This document shows positions 36,332 through 48,334 of a stretch of DNA of 64,000 nucleotides, one piece after another. Both the position numbers and the translations under genes were made by a program. The stretch covers positions 2,418,001 through 2,482,000 of the forward strand of contig JAJQJQ010000012.1 of the NCBI GenBank assembly GCA_028622995.1, in the 5' to 3' direction. The notes beneath the pieces were generated by a model that did no database searches, was not told the DNA's origin, and was given only the letters and a program-made list of their open reading frames with translations. Positions within the stretch are counted from its first letter, which is position 1. Each line of letters starts with the position of its first letter. Source of the stretch: Panagrolaimus kolymaensis (lineage: Eukaryota; Nematoda; Chromadorea; Rhabditida; Panagrolaimidae).

Positions 36332-39090
36332 ATGTCAATAAATATCAAACAATCAACAGCATTGCCGCAATTCTCCTCATTACTCGAATTATTACCCGAT
36401 GTTGCCATTCTCCAAATTGCATCCCAACTTGACTTTGATTCAAAGATTAATTTTATGGTTAGTTTTTAACTTTTTTATATTTTATTGTTTTACAATCTCG
36501 AAAAACAGAAAAAGAATATACACATATAATAAAAAATTATATTATTTTTTTGGGGGCAATGATTTTTGATAAAACTTTTTTTATTGTTGCGAAGACAGCA
36601 TCGTCGTTTGAGATTCGCGGCTTTATTGCAGAAATTTTTATGGACTTGCTTTTTTATACTACTGACTGATTCCGATAGAGAAAAAATAAAAATAAAAACA
36701 CTTTTTAATGATTTTTTGATAACGTCTCATAAAAAAATAAATAGACATCGACAGAAAATTGACTATTAAAACTATTTTTCAAAATAATAAAAAAAGATTG
36801 TAAAAAGTTAGCGAAAAACAAAAAAATAAAAAATTTTAGTTTTAAAAGTTTATCTCTGGTTGTAAAAAAATATGTGTGTTATTGTAGTAATAATAAATTT
36901 TTTAAATTTTCCATTCTTTTTTTCAGAATTCAAATAGATATGTTGAAAGCATTGTATCCCGAACCTTTCGAAAATTCACTCATATCCAGGTGCGCTTTTT
37001 TTATACTTTTTCTCTTTTTTTATTTATTTCTTTTTGTAATTAGACTCCAACCATTTTCACATCAATTTTTTTTTTTTGCAGGTCAGCGATGAACCATTTG
37101 AAAGTTATTTGAAATCGGAAGCTCGTCAACTTCCAAATGGTGAATATATTCCCGAAGAGAGGCTATTATTTGATCAATCAAAAGTTGAAAAAGTTTTTGA
37201 ACTTTGTTTAAATTTACGTTCGGTACTTCTCGCTGTAAAATTGTCTGGAACAAAGGCACCGCTCATTCCACAACAGCCTCCTCCAGTTTGTACACTTTTC
37301 GGTAAGCCCTCTTTGTATTATTATAAAGCGGCGATGCAATTGGTGATGACGGAAATGCCACTTGTTACTCTTACGATTTATAATCTTGAGTGCTGCATTT
37401 AATGATTTACAATTATGCCATCGTTGTCTCACTCTCGGGAGAGCAAACCTGTGAGAGAGCAAAGGCGACGACATCAAAAAAAGTTTATTTGATTAGGCTT
37501 TTTTTGTAAAAAAAGAAAAGCACAAATATGGGAAAAGCTCATTAATGCATTTCCAAAAAAAGAAAAAAAATTACATAGAACATGAGAATCTTTTTAAATC
37601 TTGATGATACTTACAACCAAAAATAATCTCAAGAAAGACCCGATTTTAATATATATATTTTTGGAAGTGGGAAGCGGCTTTTTTATTATTTTTTTGCGAG
37701 GAAGGATGCTGTGGATTATTCAAGGCCCTTATAAACCCTTTCGTAATAAATCCCAATTTATGACAGCCGTGAATTCCTCTGAACTAATTATTAGGACCAA
37801 CCACAAAGCTCAAGGCTTTGTCTTTAGAATATGTAAAACATTTTGAGGCTTTAGTTTATTTGGATGCGCAACTAATATCTGTCTTTACAAAAAAGCTAAA
37901 GGCATTCCAAAGTCTATAAATCTTTCCTAAATTTTGACAGTTGGGAATTCCGATGAGATAATTAGATTTAAGGAAAAGGATTAAGGCTTTGTTGTCTCTT
38001 GAATTTGTGGAACAACATTTTGAGGCTTTGTCGCGAGACACAAAATAAAGCAGTCGTAAACACGATTGGTTTAAATTCCGCAGTTATTAATATCTTTATT
38101 TTTTTTAGACACATGCCTTTATGCTCAAGGCGGATTTATTAATCGTTTCTTTCAATTAGCTCCATCAAGATTATTAGAAAGCCTTGAATCCATTTACCTC
38201 AATGTTGATTTAGTGGTTGATTCATTTTCTCAATTAGCTGTTCCATGTCCAACTGAAGACCTCAGATTTGCAGTACACTTTTTAGCAAATCGTCCTTTTA
38301 AAACTTCCATTCAGGTTCGTATATTTATAATTTTGTATTTTGTATAAACTTTTTTTTAAGATTGGTTTTTGTGCATCAGATTTACGTGAAGAAGATAGGG
38401 AAAAAACTTGCATGTTATTAGGCGCAATGCATTCACTCGCATATGAAATGCAACACTATGGGTGTAAAACAGAAATTGATGTTGGGAAAAATGATGAATG
38501 TAAGTTTTAATTTTATAATTATATTAAACCAAAGGCGTAAATAATTAAGTTATTAATCGTTCATAAGAATTAATTTAACGTAAACATCCTATGTTTACTA
38601 AAAATAATATGGTTGAAAAAAAGTTTGTGATTATTAGTTTCCATATTTTGGGAAAAAACATTTTACATAAAATGACACTTTTAAATATATCTAAGGAATC
38701 CTAAAGTTTTCTTAAACTCATTCTTTTATTTTTCCAGATTATTGTGACATGACAGTTGAATTAAAAAACTTAGAATATTCCTTTGCATTTTTCTATTTCA
38801 ATCCTTCTTTTTGCGAAGCCCAATCTCCATCAACAAGTTTTGATGAGACCCTCGAAATTGCCGAATTCATGGATGACGATATTGATGATGGCATCGACGA
38901 CAATGACATCGATGATGAAAATATTCACAAAGCTGCCGCTATCGCAAATATTTCTAAAGTTTCTTCATTTTTTAACGATGTCGATCTCATTTCATCTTGG
39001 CCTTTAAGAACAACAACAACCACTGAAAAAAATAATAATCAATCTTCAACTTCCTCCACTTTCCTTTCTGCTTCATCACCTCTCCATTAA
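36332..39090 (+). CDS. F-box-like protein
   Basis: Six exons in phase: 36332-36457, 36927-36989, 37082-37301, 38109-38314, 38361-38499 and 38738-39090; 368 aa. Residues ~14-62 (LLELLPDVAILQIASQLDF, NRYVESIVSRTFRKF) fit an F-box, which would link the protein to SKP1-cullin ubiquitin ligases (inference). The middle is helical with no clear substrate-binding repeat (SKVEKVFELCLNLRSVLL; GGFINRFFQLAPSRLLESL). The C-terminus has an Asp-rich tract (DDDIDDGIDDNDIDD) and a Ser/Thr-rich end. An ATG at 36320 is in frame and would add four residues. Intron 3 is 807 bp, far longer than its neighbours, and contains a degenerate duplication. Confidence 0.75.
37719..38030. repeat. Degenerate direct duplication inside an intron
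   Basis: Two diverged copies of a ~130-bp unit, about 37719-37850 and 37899-38030, share the order: AAGGC, GACAG..GGAATTCC or GTGAATTCC, TAATTA, AAGGCTTTGT and ACATTTTGAGGCTTT (the last exact in both). They lie in intron 3 of the F-box-like gene. Probably old repeat-derived DNA; no target duplication was identified. Confidence 0.55.
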
Positions 39091-39562
39091 TAGTTGTTTA
39101 CAAAAAAGTTTTTAAATATCGTTGATAAAAAATTTTGTCCTTTTTAACATTTACTCTCTCGCTATTTTCGAGAGAAGTATATAACTAATTTTCATTTTCC
39201 AAAGCATTTGTTATTTGTTGTAAATACAGTATTATTATTAAAATCTGTTAATAAAAAGTTTAAATATAATCTATGATTTTAGACAAATACATAGGAATTT
39301 TCAGTTTCATAAACGAAGGCCATATCATGCAAAAAAGCTTGTTTTGTTTTACTTTTTACAAAATAAATTTGATACCATTTTATTTTTCATGAATAAATAT
39401 AAATTTTTTTTACAAAAAATGAAAAGAAATAAATTAATTTTTGAACAAACGTGAGCTTCAATTTTTCAAAAATATATAAGAAAACAAAGAAAAGAAAATT
39501 TAACTGAGTTCAATAATGTAGTATTTTGTTTTAAAACAAAAAGAATGTCGTCAATGAGGTTA
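39091..39562. other. Convergent 3' region
   Basis: 3' UTRs of the F-box-like gene (+) and the ground-like gene (-). AT-rich, no further gene. Confidence 0.5.
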
Positions 39563-40568
39563 CTACAATTGTCGATAAGCATAACATGAAACTTGTTCCT
39601 TTGTATGTTGACAGAATAATTCGGTATTGGTAACGTATGAAAAGTCATTGGTGGCACAAATGACATCAAAACGACCACCAAATTTAGCTTCAGCAGCAAG
39701 TTGAATGAGTCGTTTAGAGGAATTAAGATCGGCATCAATGTTCTAAAAATAATTATAAAAAATGGATAAAAACTCCATAAAACTTCATAGGGATGGATTA
39801 AGCTTACTTCAAGGATAACAGTTCTAAGCTCTTCGCTGTTACATTCTGAGTCATTGGTAAGTTTTAATTGTTTTATATCAACGGGTTCAATGACATCACT
39901 AGCTGGTGGTGGTGTAGAAGTTTTTGGTGAAGCAGCAGAAGAGGTTTCTGCATTTGAAAGTTCATCTTCAACTTCTTGTAATTTTCCACCTGCAGCTGCG
40001 GCAGCTGCTACTGGACCTTCAGAATAACTTCCACCTGATGGTGATGGTGGTGGTGGTGGTGGTGGAGCTCCAGCAGATTGTTGATATGAGCCTGAAGCTG
40101 CTGGTGCTGATTGTCCATAACTTTGGGCTTGTTGTTGTTGAGGAATAAATTGTTGTTGCTGTTGTTGGAATTGCGGTTGTTGAACATATCCAGCTTTTTG
40201 GCCACCTTGTAGAGGGAAGAATGATTGCTGTTGACCGCCATATACTGGAGCAGAAGCATAAGCTCCACCGCCGCCACCATATCCTCCACTAACTACACCG
40301 CCGCTGTATCCGCCACCATAGCCGCCTCCACAACCAGAAACTGGAGCGCAAGATGGAGCTAAAATACTCTTTCTAAACATTAAAAAAGTTATAATAATGC
40401 CAAACCTGCAATTTGTGGAACACACGCAGGAGCAGCTACTGGTGCACAGGCTGGTGCAGCTGCGCATCCACATCCACCACCACCGCCGCCACCAGCAGCA
40501 GGGAATAAAAAGGCGACATTAGCTGAGACAAAGCAAGAAAGAAACACAAAAGCAATCACTTGTCGCAT
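39563..40568 (-). CDS. Ground-like domain secreted protein (hedgehog-related, grl type)
   Basis: Three exons in phase: 40568-40406, 40358-39808 and 39742-39563; 297 aa. A signal peptide (MRQVIAFVFLSCFVSANVAF) is followed by Gly- and Cys/Ala/Pro-rich sequence (GCGCAAAPACAPVAAPACVP), a Gly/Tyr-rich and Gln-rich linker (about residues 60-165) with a Pro run, and a C-terminal ground-like domain: CNSEELRTVILENIDADLN, SSKRLIQLAAEAKFGGRFDV, then ICATNDFSYVTNTE, FCQ and CYAYRQL. This is the nematode grl family, secreted by epidermal and glial-type cells and linked to cuticle or apical matrix. The ATG at 40568 gives the signal peptide. Confidence 0.92.
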
Positions 40569-41273
40569 CTTTTTTTATTTTCGACTAAAAATGGTTTAAA
40601 AGTCTTGGAAATTGATCAAATCTTAAACGTTTAAAAATTCGATCACAATCACGAAGGATGAAACAACTCCCGCCCAAAATATGTATTTCCCGACAAAATA
40701 ATTTTCTTATTTTCAACAAATCTCTTCCTCTCGAGTATTTATAAATCCAGAAAATTTATTCGGGTCAAAGCGCGATCGTTAAAATGCCTAAGGCTTTATA
40801 ATGGTTATGTTTCCTTCCATCAAAAATGATTCCGCGAAAAAAAGTGAAAAAAAGTAAAACTGAAAGTTGATTTAGCAGCTTCGCCTCAGGCAAGTCTAAA
40901 TCTCGATTGCTTTCTTCTTCAAGCTTTCAAATGAAAGTTGGTTTTTTTATATATGTGTTTTTAAAGCGTCGAGGATGATTAACGGAAAGTTTAAATTTAA
41001 CCTTTATCAGCGATGAAAAAAAACAGGAATTTTCTATCAGAAAAATTTAACATTGAAAAGAAAAAATTACATAAAATTTTTTCGTTAAAAAATAATAATA
41101 AAGAAAGAAACAAAAAAGCACCAAAAAAAGATTTGAGATCGGTAATTAAAAAATTAAAAAATTTCTATGGCAACAAAAAAATGAAATACAAAAAATTAAG
41201 TTTTGCACCGTTATATTTTTTTTGAATAAATTTTGGAAGCTTTGATATTTGAAGGTGGATGATAGGTGGTTGG
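40569..41273. other. Intergenic, no gene seen
   Basis: Upstream region of the ground-like gene and 3' region of the peptidase gene. A Lys/Asn-rich open frame at 41013-41225 follows from A-rich composition and is not accepted. Confidence 0.5.
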
Positions 41274-44267
41274 TTACCAAATGGCGCATTTATTGTGTGG
41301 ATTCATGGGTGAACCTTTTGGACATCCAAAAGCTGTAGAAAATTCTGCACGATTTCGAAGTGGAATTTGAGCTCGAAAGCGACCCGGAGCATGCTAAAAT
41401 TTAATTTTAAAAACACTTGTTTTACTTTTTTATAGTATGATATCTTACAACGTCAGTATTGATAAGTTGGATAATATGTTGTGGACGCATCATAGAGCAC
41501 CAATTCTAAAAAAATTTACCACTCATTTTCCTCTCAAATACATTTGTCAAAGCTTACATTTGCATATGCAATAAAAAAGATTTGTTCTGAAGTATAATTT
41601 TGAAATCCTGGGAGTGCGGGTTCTTGAACATCTGAATTTTCATTTGCCCAAGATTTATATGCCTAAAAATTTGAACATTTCTTTGTATGCTTTTGGTTTA
41701 CTAAAAATGTATTACCGCATAAGCAGTTTTAATTCCAGCATTATCTGCAATATTTTCTCCTAAACTCAATCGTCCATTCAATTTTTGTCCACCAGCTTCG
41801 GGAATTTTTTCATCTTCATATTGTTTGACAAAACATTCAGCTTTTTCATAAAATTTCTCCGCTGTATTAACATCCCACCAATCATTTAGATTTCCATATT
41901 CATCATAACGGCCTCCTTGATCATCAAACTAAAAGGGCTCTTTTTATTTTAAAAACTTTTTTCATATTTCCTTATGATAGTTGTCAAAATACAGAAACTC
42001 AAGGATACTAAAATATAGTTGGCTTACCCCATGAACGAGTTCATGCCCAACCACGGCTCCCACCATAGCATATGAAACGTAATTAGGAATACCAGTGGAA
42101 AGAAATGGAAACTGCATAATTCCTGCGGGAAATATCATTTCATTACTTGAAGGTGAATAAAATGCATCCACTTGTGCGGGGGATTGATACCAAAATGATC
42201 GATCAACAGGTTGTTTGAATCTTGTAAGCTCTTCTGTGGTTCTCGCTAATTTTATTCTAATTGTAAAAGTTAATAGTGATTCGGTTCGAGTAGTTGGCCT
42301 CTAAAAAATGAACAAAATTGTGTTTTTAAAATTTTCATAGTAGAAAAAAAACGGACAAATCCCCAATTGTGTTGCATCCATGTATCATTAAAAAGTTGCT
42401 CAGGATACCCGCATTTATATTCAATGGCATTAGCTTTTCTGATGGCCCTTTCTTTGGTTGCCGAATCCATCCAATCAAGATCTTCTAATTCAGCAATGAA
42501 TGTCTTTTTTAAATATGTGGTCATTTCGGTCATCTGCAAGCATATTAAATTTAACTTTGCTTTTAAAATGAAAATTCTTCTCAACGAGTAAAGAAACTAA
42601 CTTTAGGCATAGCAAAATCTTTATCAAAAAAATTTTCAACAAAAAGTTTTCCAACTGGCATATCTAATAGCATTATACTCAAAGTGGCGCAATCTTCCCA
42701 TCGTTCAGGTACTGGAACATTAAATAATCCAGTTTGATTGGCTTTAAATTCATAAAAGGGTTCTCGATCTTTTGGTGGCAAAAATGGTGAAAATCCTTGA
42801 ACTATTCTCCAACCAACATAATTTGCTATGGCACGTTTTGATGATGACTTTAAAACATGTTGAATGCTTTTAAAATAATCCATTTCTCGAATAATTATTG
42901 TATCATTTGGAGAAATATTTACTATTCCATCAAACACTCGATCAACAAATGCTTCAAAATCAATCTGAAAGAGAAGCAAAAAAAATTATGAGGTCTAAAA
43001 AATGAATTGTGAAATAAAGTAATTTTTATTCGAGAAATTTTCAAGCCAGTAATCTTTCAAAAATTATTGTAACTTACGTAAGGAAAATGTTGCTTTAATT
43101 GCCATAATTGAAATGGATTATTTGATCGATCTGGATCTCTTCGAATGGTTTCATCACTTGAATATTCAACTAATTTAATTTCTAATTCCACTGCTTCTAA
43201 CATCGCCATACGAGCTTCAGATTCATTTGCTCCCATTCTAATTGCAGTTTGAATCATTAATTCAGTATAGTTTTTAACCATAGAATCATTTATTCCACCT
43301 GTGTAAGGCCATCTTGAACCTATACCGAATTTGGGTTGATCCATTTCCAAAACAGTTTTAGAACTATTATTTGGATCATGAGATACTGTTAATTCAAATA
43401 ATATTGCGGTGACTCCAGTTCGATTCAATACAATTGCAGTATATTCTTCCCAACCAACTTCAAATTCAATCCAATTTTTTCCTTCCAAAACTGGCCAACC
43501 ACCTATTCGACGAAGTAATGAACGAATTGAAGGTTTACCATCTTCAATCAAAGCTTCCTCATTTAAACATTTTGAATAATAATCTTTTGCTAATTTATCC
43601 CATGGTTTATCTGTTTTTGTTATAGGTGCTTCCAAAATTTGTTTTATTTGTTTATGTAATAATGTTTGAGTATCAATTATTGTATGCCTTAATGGTTTAT
43701 TTGGTAATAATTCCCGTGTTTTATCGTAATTTCCGCATACATACTCGTAAAAATCTTCACATGGATCAACCTAGAAAAAGAGTTGAATGTTAGCATCAAA
43801 AAATGGTTTGTTGGAAAAAATTTGGGACAAAGCTTTGAATACCAGTGGTCTTTTTTTAAAGGGGTATCTTACTTTTTCATTTAAATTTGTAGCAAAAAAT
43901 GCTGCAATATTTGCACATTCTCTTGAAGTACATATTAATCGATTATGATTAAATGCATGGGGATCATAGCCAATGCTTTTATTTTGGGATGAATAGAATA
44001 AAGGATTTCGTTGTTTCCAAGATGAAATGCCTTCTTCAAAAATATGATAACCATCCAAATAAAATAACCAAAAAGTGCTGATTGCACTTAGAAGAGTTAA
44101 CAAAATTCCACATGTTGTAAAAAGGGTGATTTCGAGGCGTGAGAATGAGGCAAAACAACTTCTAAAAAATTAATTAATAACCAAAAATGAAGAAGGGAGG
44201 GGAATAATAACTTTTTATGTGAACTACTCCATGAATTTAGTTCTGAAGTATCAACCGCTGCTTTCAT
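41274..44267 (-). CDS. Neprilysin-like M13 zinc metallopeptidase
   Basis: Ten exons in phase: 44267-44212, 44161-43873, 43770-43078, 42964-42602, 42533-42357, 42300-42028, 41928-41716, 41662-41558, 41505-41449 and 41393-41274; 781 aa (human NEP 750). A short cytosolic N-terminus and a signal-anchor helix (ITLFTTCGILLTLLSAIS) make it type II. The ectodomain starts CTSREC, VDPCEDFYEYVCGN. The catalytic site is intact: VVGHELVHG (zinc-binding HExxH), GENIADNAG (third zinc ligand and Asp) and NAY-like substrate-contact regions; it ends HAPGRFRAQIPLRN, FGCP and KCAIW (CxxW end). Predicted to cleave extracellular peptides at the cell surface. One donor is GTCCGT (after 42357), weaker than the others. 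Confidence 0.95.
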
Positions 44268-46044
44268 ATTTGGTCTCTCAACAAAGAAGGTGAATGAATA
44301 CAATCAGGCAGCGGCGGCGGCACTTTCAATTCCTTCTCTAATTTTCATACCCTACTTTTACTTTTACTTTTCAATATTTCTCGTTTAATTTTAACTTTTA
44401 TCACTCCTATTTTTTCAACCGATATCTTAACAATACAAACACATTTGGTGCCGCCGCCTTTATTATTGTAGAAAAAAAGAGATGAAAATGAGAAATGCTT
44501 CCTTCTTAAAAAAAATAATATAAGATCGTTAATGAAGAAAACGTTCTAAAGCAAACACGAAGAAAAAAAACGAACAAAAAACGACGTGTGCCATTTCTTC
44601 TTTAAAGAAAATCTGCTAACGGCTATGATGACAAATAATACTAATATGAAGACGAAGAACATCTGGAACCAAAAAAATGAGAAGGATAAGAAAAGAAGGC
44701 TAATGAAAATTATTCTTTGGACAAAAGTCATTTTTTGAGGCTTTTTTCATCTTTGTCCTAAGCTCATTAATGAAAAAATAATATTGTTAATAAAAAAGCG
44801 GCAATATAAAAGAAAAAAGAAAAAAAGAAGTACGAAAAGAAAGGAGGCCATCAAGAAAAAAAATATTATTAAATCGGAAGTGAAATGTGCCGAAATAAAA
44901 TAATTAACTTTAATCGTTATGAAAACTTATAAATGCTTAAATCTTCAATTTTTTGTTTTAATTTTTGATGCAAACCAATTCCATATGAAATATCAGTCTC
45001 GACAAATTAAATTCTTTTTTTTTTAATTTACTGTAATAACCCCTGCTTTTAAAAAAATTGCAACATCAAAACATCAAAATAGAAGCTATTTTTAGTTTCA
45101 TCGTTTTTTTTCTTCTTCTGTGTGAGTTCAAAAACAAATAAAAAAATCATTTGTAAGCTGTCAAAAATGCAAATAATCTTAAAAAGGTCAAAAATGAAGA
45201 TGGAGAAAGAAGAGCAAAGCACTCTCTTGACATCTTTGTTCGACACTTAACACAAAGATGGGAAGAATTGAAATTAAAAAAAAAACGTTTTTTCTTCTCT
45301 TTTTTTCTTTTGTATAATAAACCTTGAAACAAAAAAAATGTGAAGAAACTAACGCCATAAGAATTGAGAAACATAGAGAGTTGTTTCAAAAAAAAAAGAA
45401 GAAAAAGTGGGAATCCGCTACAATGTCGATGATTGCCAACGGGAACAAATGATTCAAGCTTCCGCGAAATAAAAAAAAACCGCAATGTTATGATTTTATT
45501 TTTTTAATTTTTTGTTGCTTCGCATTGCTGTTGCTGCTAACAGATGCTGCTTATTTTATATTATTTTGTTGGTTTGTTTAAAGTCGTTTAAAATATGCTG
45601 CCGCTGTTAAAAACAAGATAGTTGAATCTGTTTTTAAAACAAAAAAAATATTTGCAAAATAAAGCGAAGAAAAAAATTGGCTCGATAATGGTATTTTAAC
45701 GTAAAAAAATATCTGATGATGGATAGTTAGAGATAAAAGCAATAATAAAAAAAAGTTATGTTTTAAAGTTTTGAAAATGTTTTTTTTATGCAAGCCACAG
45801 ATGGTAATTAAAAATTATGATTAAAAAAATAACATTATGTCTAGAATACGGTAGCTTCAGAAATTTATCCGCATCGAAAAGAAGTATCATACTTCCCATT
45901 TAAAAAAGAATTTTTTGATTCCTAAGTTTTTTACTTCTTTCTCAAAAACGTTAGAATTAATAAAAAAAACCTCCCATTTATTCAATTAATTATAAAGAAA
46001 ATTCATTCACGAACTTATGAACTAATTGAATATTTTATTTTTTC
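44268..46044. other. Gene-poor AT-rich stretch
   Basis: Upstream of the peptidase gene. Poly-purine and poly-pyrimidine rich with many A runs. No coding exon accepted, although the lone exon at 47017-47363 needs a downstream partner that might lie here. Confidence 0.45.
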
Positions 46045-46263
46045 ATATAAAGCGGTAAAATAATAAATTTTTTTGCCAAGTTCAAAATTTTTCAAAACAC
46101 CCTGTTTTTTTGTAAATTTTACAAAAAATGCACTGCTCTTTTTGTAAATGCCCCGCAAGTTTACAAAAAGAGCAGTGCATTTTTTGTAAAATTTACAAAA
46201 AAACAGGGTGTCTGGAAAAATTTTGAACTTGGCAAAAAAATTTATTATTTTACCGCTTTATAT
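46045..46263. mobile_element. Fold-back (palindromic) MITE-like element, 219 bp
   Basis: Two 104-bp arms, 46045-46148 and 46160-46263, are inverted copies with about three mismatches (all near the CACCCTG motif), separated by an 11-base loop. Outer ends read ATATAAAGCGG and its complement. The flank is AT-rich, so a TA-type target duplication cannot be distinguished from the arm. No coding capacity. Near-perfect arms suggest recent insertion or gene conversion. Confidence 0.75.
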
Positions 46264-47016
46264 ATAAAAAAAGAAGCAACAAAAATAGAAGTATGAAGCT
46301 AGCTACTTGACTTCTGACCCAAAGATAAAAAAGAGAGAAGACAGGCAACAGACCATCACAACATTCTTATTTCTTATTTTTTCGTGGAAAAAAAATTCTT
46401 GACTGCCATGAATGAGTCTTTGCGCATTTCATCAAATATAAAAACACAACGACGACTGACTTGTTTTATTTTTTTAAGCCTCATCAATGCCTTGAGTAAG
46501 TGAGTTTTTTTTGTTTTGAGCTCTTTTTTTTCTATGCCAGAAAAGCATAAAAAAACTGCATTTATCTTTGAATAGAAAAAAAAATGCGTCAAAAAATGAA
46601 GGAATGAATCCTTAAGGGAAAAATAAAACGGAAATCGAATAAATGCTTTCAACCTTTTTTCCTCAATGTTAAAATTTTTATGGATGTCAGAAAACAAAGC
46701 AGCGATGGAACGTGAAGATCATCAGGAACTTTGCATTTCCGTTTGACATGAAAAAATGAGGAAATAAAAGCTACAAGCGAAAAATAAAATTTAACACTAT
46801 CGCCGTTGACAGCAGCTTCTTCAACATTCTTTCACAAATTTTTAAAACAAAACAAAACCCGAAGAAACTACCTCCTCCTACTTTAAGATTGGCTTTAAAA
46901 AAAATGAAGAAGAAGATTATTTAACAATTTAGAATCAGATTACCAAAGAAACGGAAGTTATTTTTCCACTTAAAATTTTTTTCCAAAAATTTTCCAAAAA
47001 AAAAATATGCACTCAC

Positions 47017-47363
47017 CGTTTTCGTTTTCCTTTTCGTGGAAGTAAAAGAGTTCCTGAAGGATTACCGGAGTCAACAAAAGAAGAATGTTTTGAGGAGGAT
47101 CCATTAGTATTATTATTATCTGGTATTATTCCATTCAAAGGTTTTAAAGTGGATGTGAATATTGGCGCTGCATAACAGGACGAATCATCACCATATGAAT
47201 TAGGGCTTGCAAGCGTTGGAGGCACATTACTAAAACGTTGATCGAATTTTGATGGAGGTGGTGGAGGTAATGTTTGTGGAAAGCTATGACGAAGGATGGT
47301 ATTTTTGTTGACGCCATTTCTTAAGGATGGATGAAGCCATGCCGCCGAGCTACTATCTGCCAT
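47017..47363 (-). CDS. Lone first exon of an unidentified, probably nuclear protein
   Basis: The open frame from ATG 47363 (MADSSSAAWLHPSLRNG) runs 115 codons to a good GTGAGT donor (GT at 47016-47015), with coding-like mixed composition: a Pro run (LPPPPPSKFDQRF), Asn/Ser-rich sequence and a basic end (LLPRKGKRKR) that looks like a nuclear localisation signal. Read-through would stop at once, so the next exon must lie further down the minus strand, but none was identified before the peptidase gene. Likely the 5' end of a regulatory gene with a long first intron. Family not recognised. Confidence 0.55.
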
Positions 47364-47629
47364 TTTTATTTTTAAAGATGTCTTCCCTTTAAGTGGGAAG
47401 ATTGATGAGAGCCATTAACAAAGAAAGTAATATGTATTATCAAGTGATTCTAAAAATAATTCATGGTTTTTTAAATATGATTTTTTATTTGATGAGCAAA
47501 AAAAAAATGGTGGACACGCATCAATATCACAGTAGAAAGAAAAAAAAATCTTTCTAGCAAATAATAGACTTTGAAGAATCTTCCAAAAATGTTTTATTAT
47601 TCGATGAAGTAGTTTACAGAATTTTAAAC

Positions 47630-47838
47630 TTTAAAGGACCCTGTTCATTTGATCTTTTTTTCAAACTCGCGTTTGATTATTCCCTCATGCCGCAATATTG
47701 CAGAGTCCGTAAAGTACAGTAATTTGACCGTAAAATTACTGTGCATTACGGTACTTTACGGGCTTTGCAATATTGCGGCATGAGGGAATAATCAAACGCG
47801 AGTTTGAAAAAAAGATCAAATGAACAGGGTCCTTTAAA
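47630..47838. mobile_element. Fold-back MITE-like element, 209 bp
   Basis: Inverted arms of about 90 bp: TTTAAAGGACCCTGTTCATT from 47630 and its complement ending at 47838, with only a few mismatches in the inner part. The core is itself a small palindrome around CAGTAATTTGACCG. The TTTAAA at each end is self-complementary, so a TTAA target duplication (as in piggyBac-type elements) is possible but cannot be proven. No open frame. Confidence 0.75.
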
Positions 47839-48184
47839 TAAAATTGTAAAAATCAAATGCTTTGATTTTTAAACATTTTATTAATGGTAAAAAGTTTGCA
47901 GCTGCAAAAGAAAAAAAGTAAGGTCAAATTCAACTCAAGTTAGCGGCTATAAAAAAAATCACGCAACGGTCATTAATAACTCTTTCATATTCAAAAAACA
48001 CGTTGGGTCTCCTTTGCGAATCATTTTTAGTAGTCAGTCTGTCTCTCCAAAGAGAAGCAGCAAGCAACAGCTTGATAAATTCAACAACAAACAAAAAACC
48101 ATTTCAAATAAAAAATAAGCAGAATGTAAATCCATTTATGCAAATCCACGCAGCAAAAAGGAGCGTGAAGCAGCGAGAAAAAAA

Positions 48185-48334
48185 ATGAAGTTTATCAAAC
48201 AAACAACCAAAAATAAAGATGACAGCGTCGAACTTGACCCAGATCATGAACCACGTTTTTATATTGGATTTAATCGGGTGTGGATAACGGAGGAAAACTT
48301 ACATGCGTTTTATGTACCTACAAAAAGAGAATAA
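48185..48334 (+). CDS. Possible small ORF of 49 residues
   Basis: The frame starts MKFIKQTTKNKDDSVELD and continues PDHEPRFYIGFNRVWITEEN to PTKRE and stop. The composition (Trp, Pro, Asp, His, higher GC) stands out from surrounding A-rich DNA. No splice partner is obvious. It could be a micropeptide, an isolated exon or chance. Confidence 0.25.
   Translation: MKFIKQTTKNKDDSVELDPDHEPRFYIGFNRVWITEENLHAFYVPTKRE

Noticed and set aside
38749..39090. Separate gene starting at ATG 38749
   Set aside because: It is the last exon of the F-box-like gene; splicing from 38499 to 38738 keeps phase and extends the frame.
41013..41225. 70-codon Lys/Asn-rich frame
   Set aside because: Explained by A-rich composition; no family features or splice partners.
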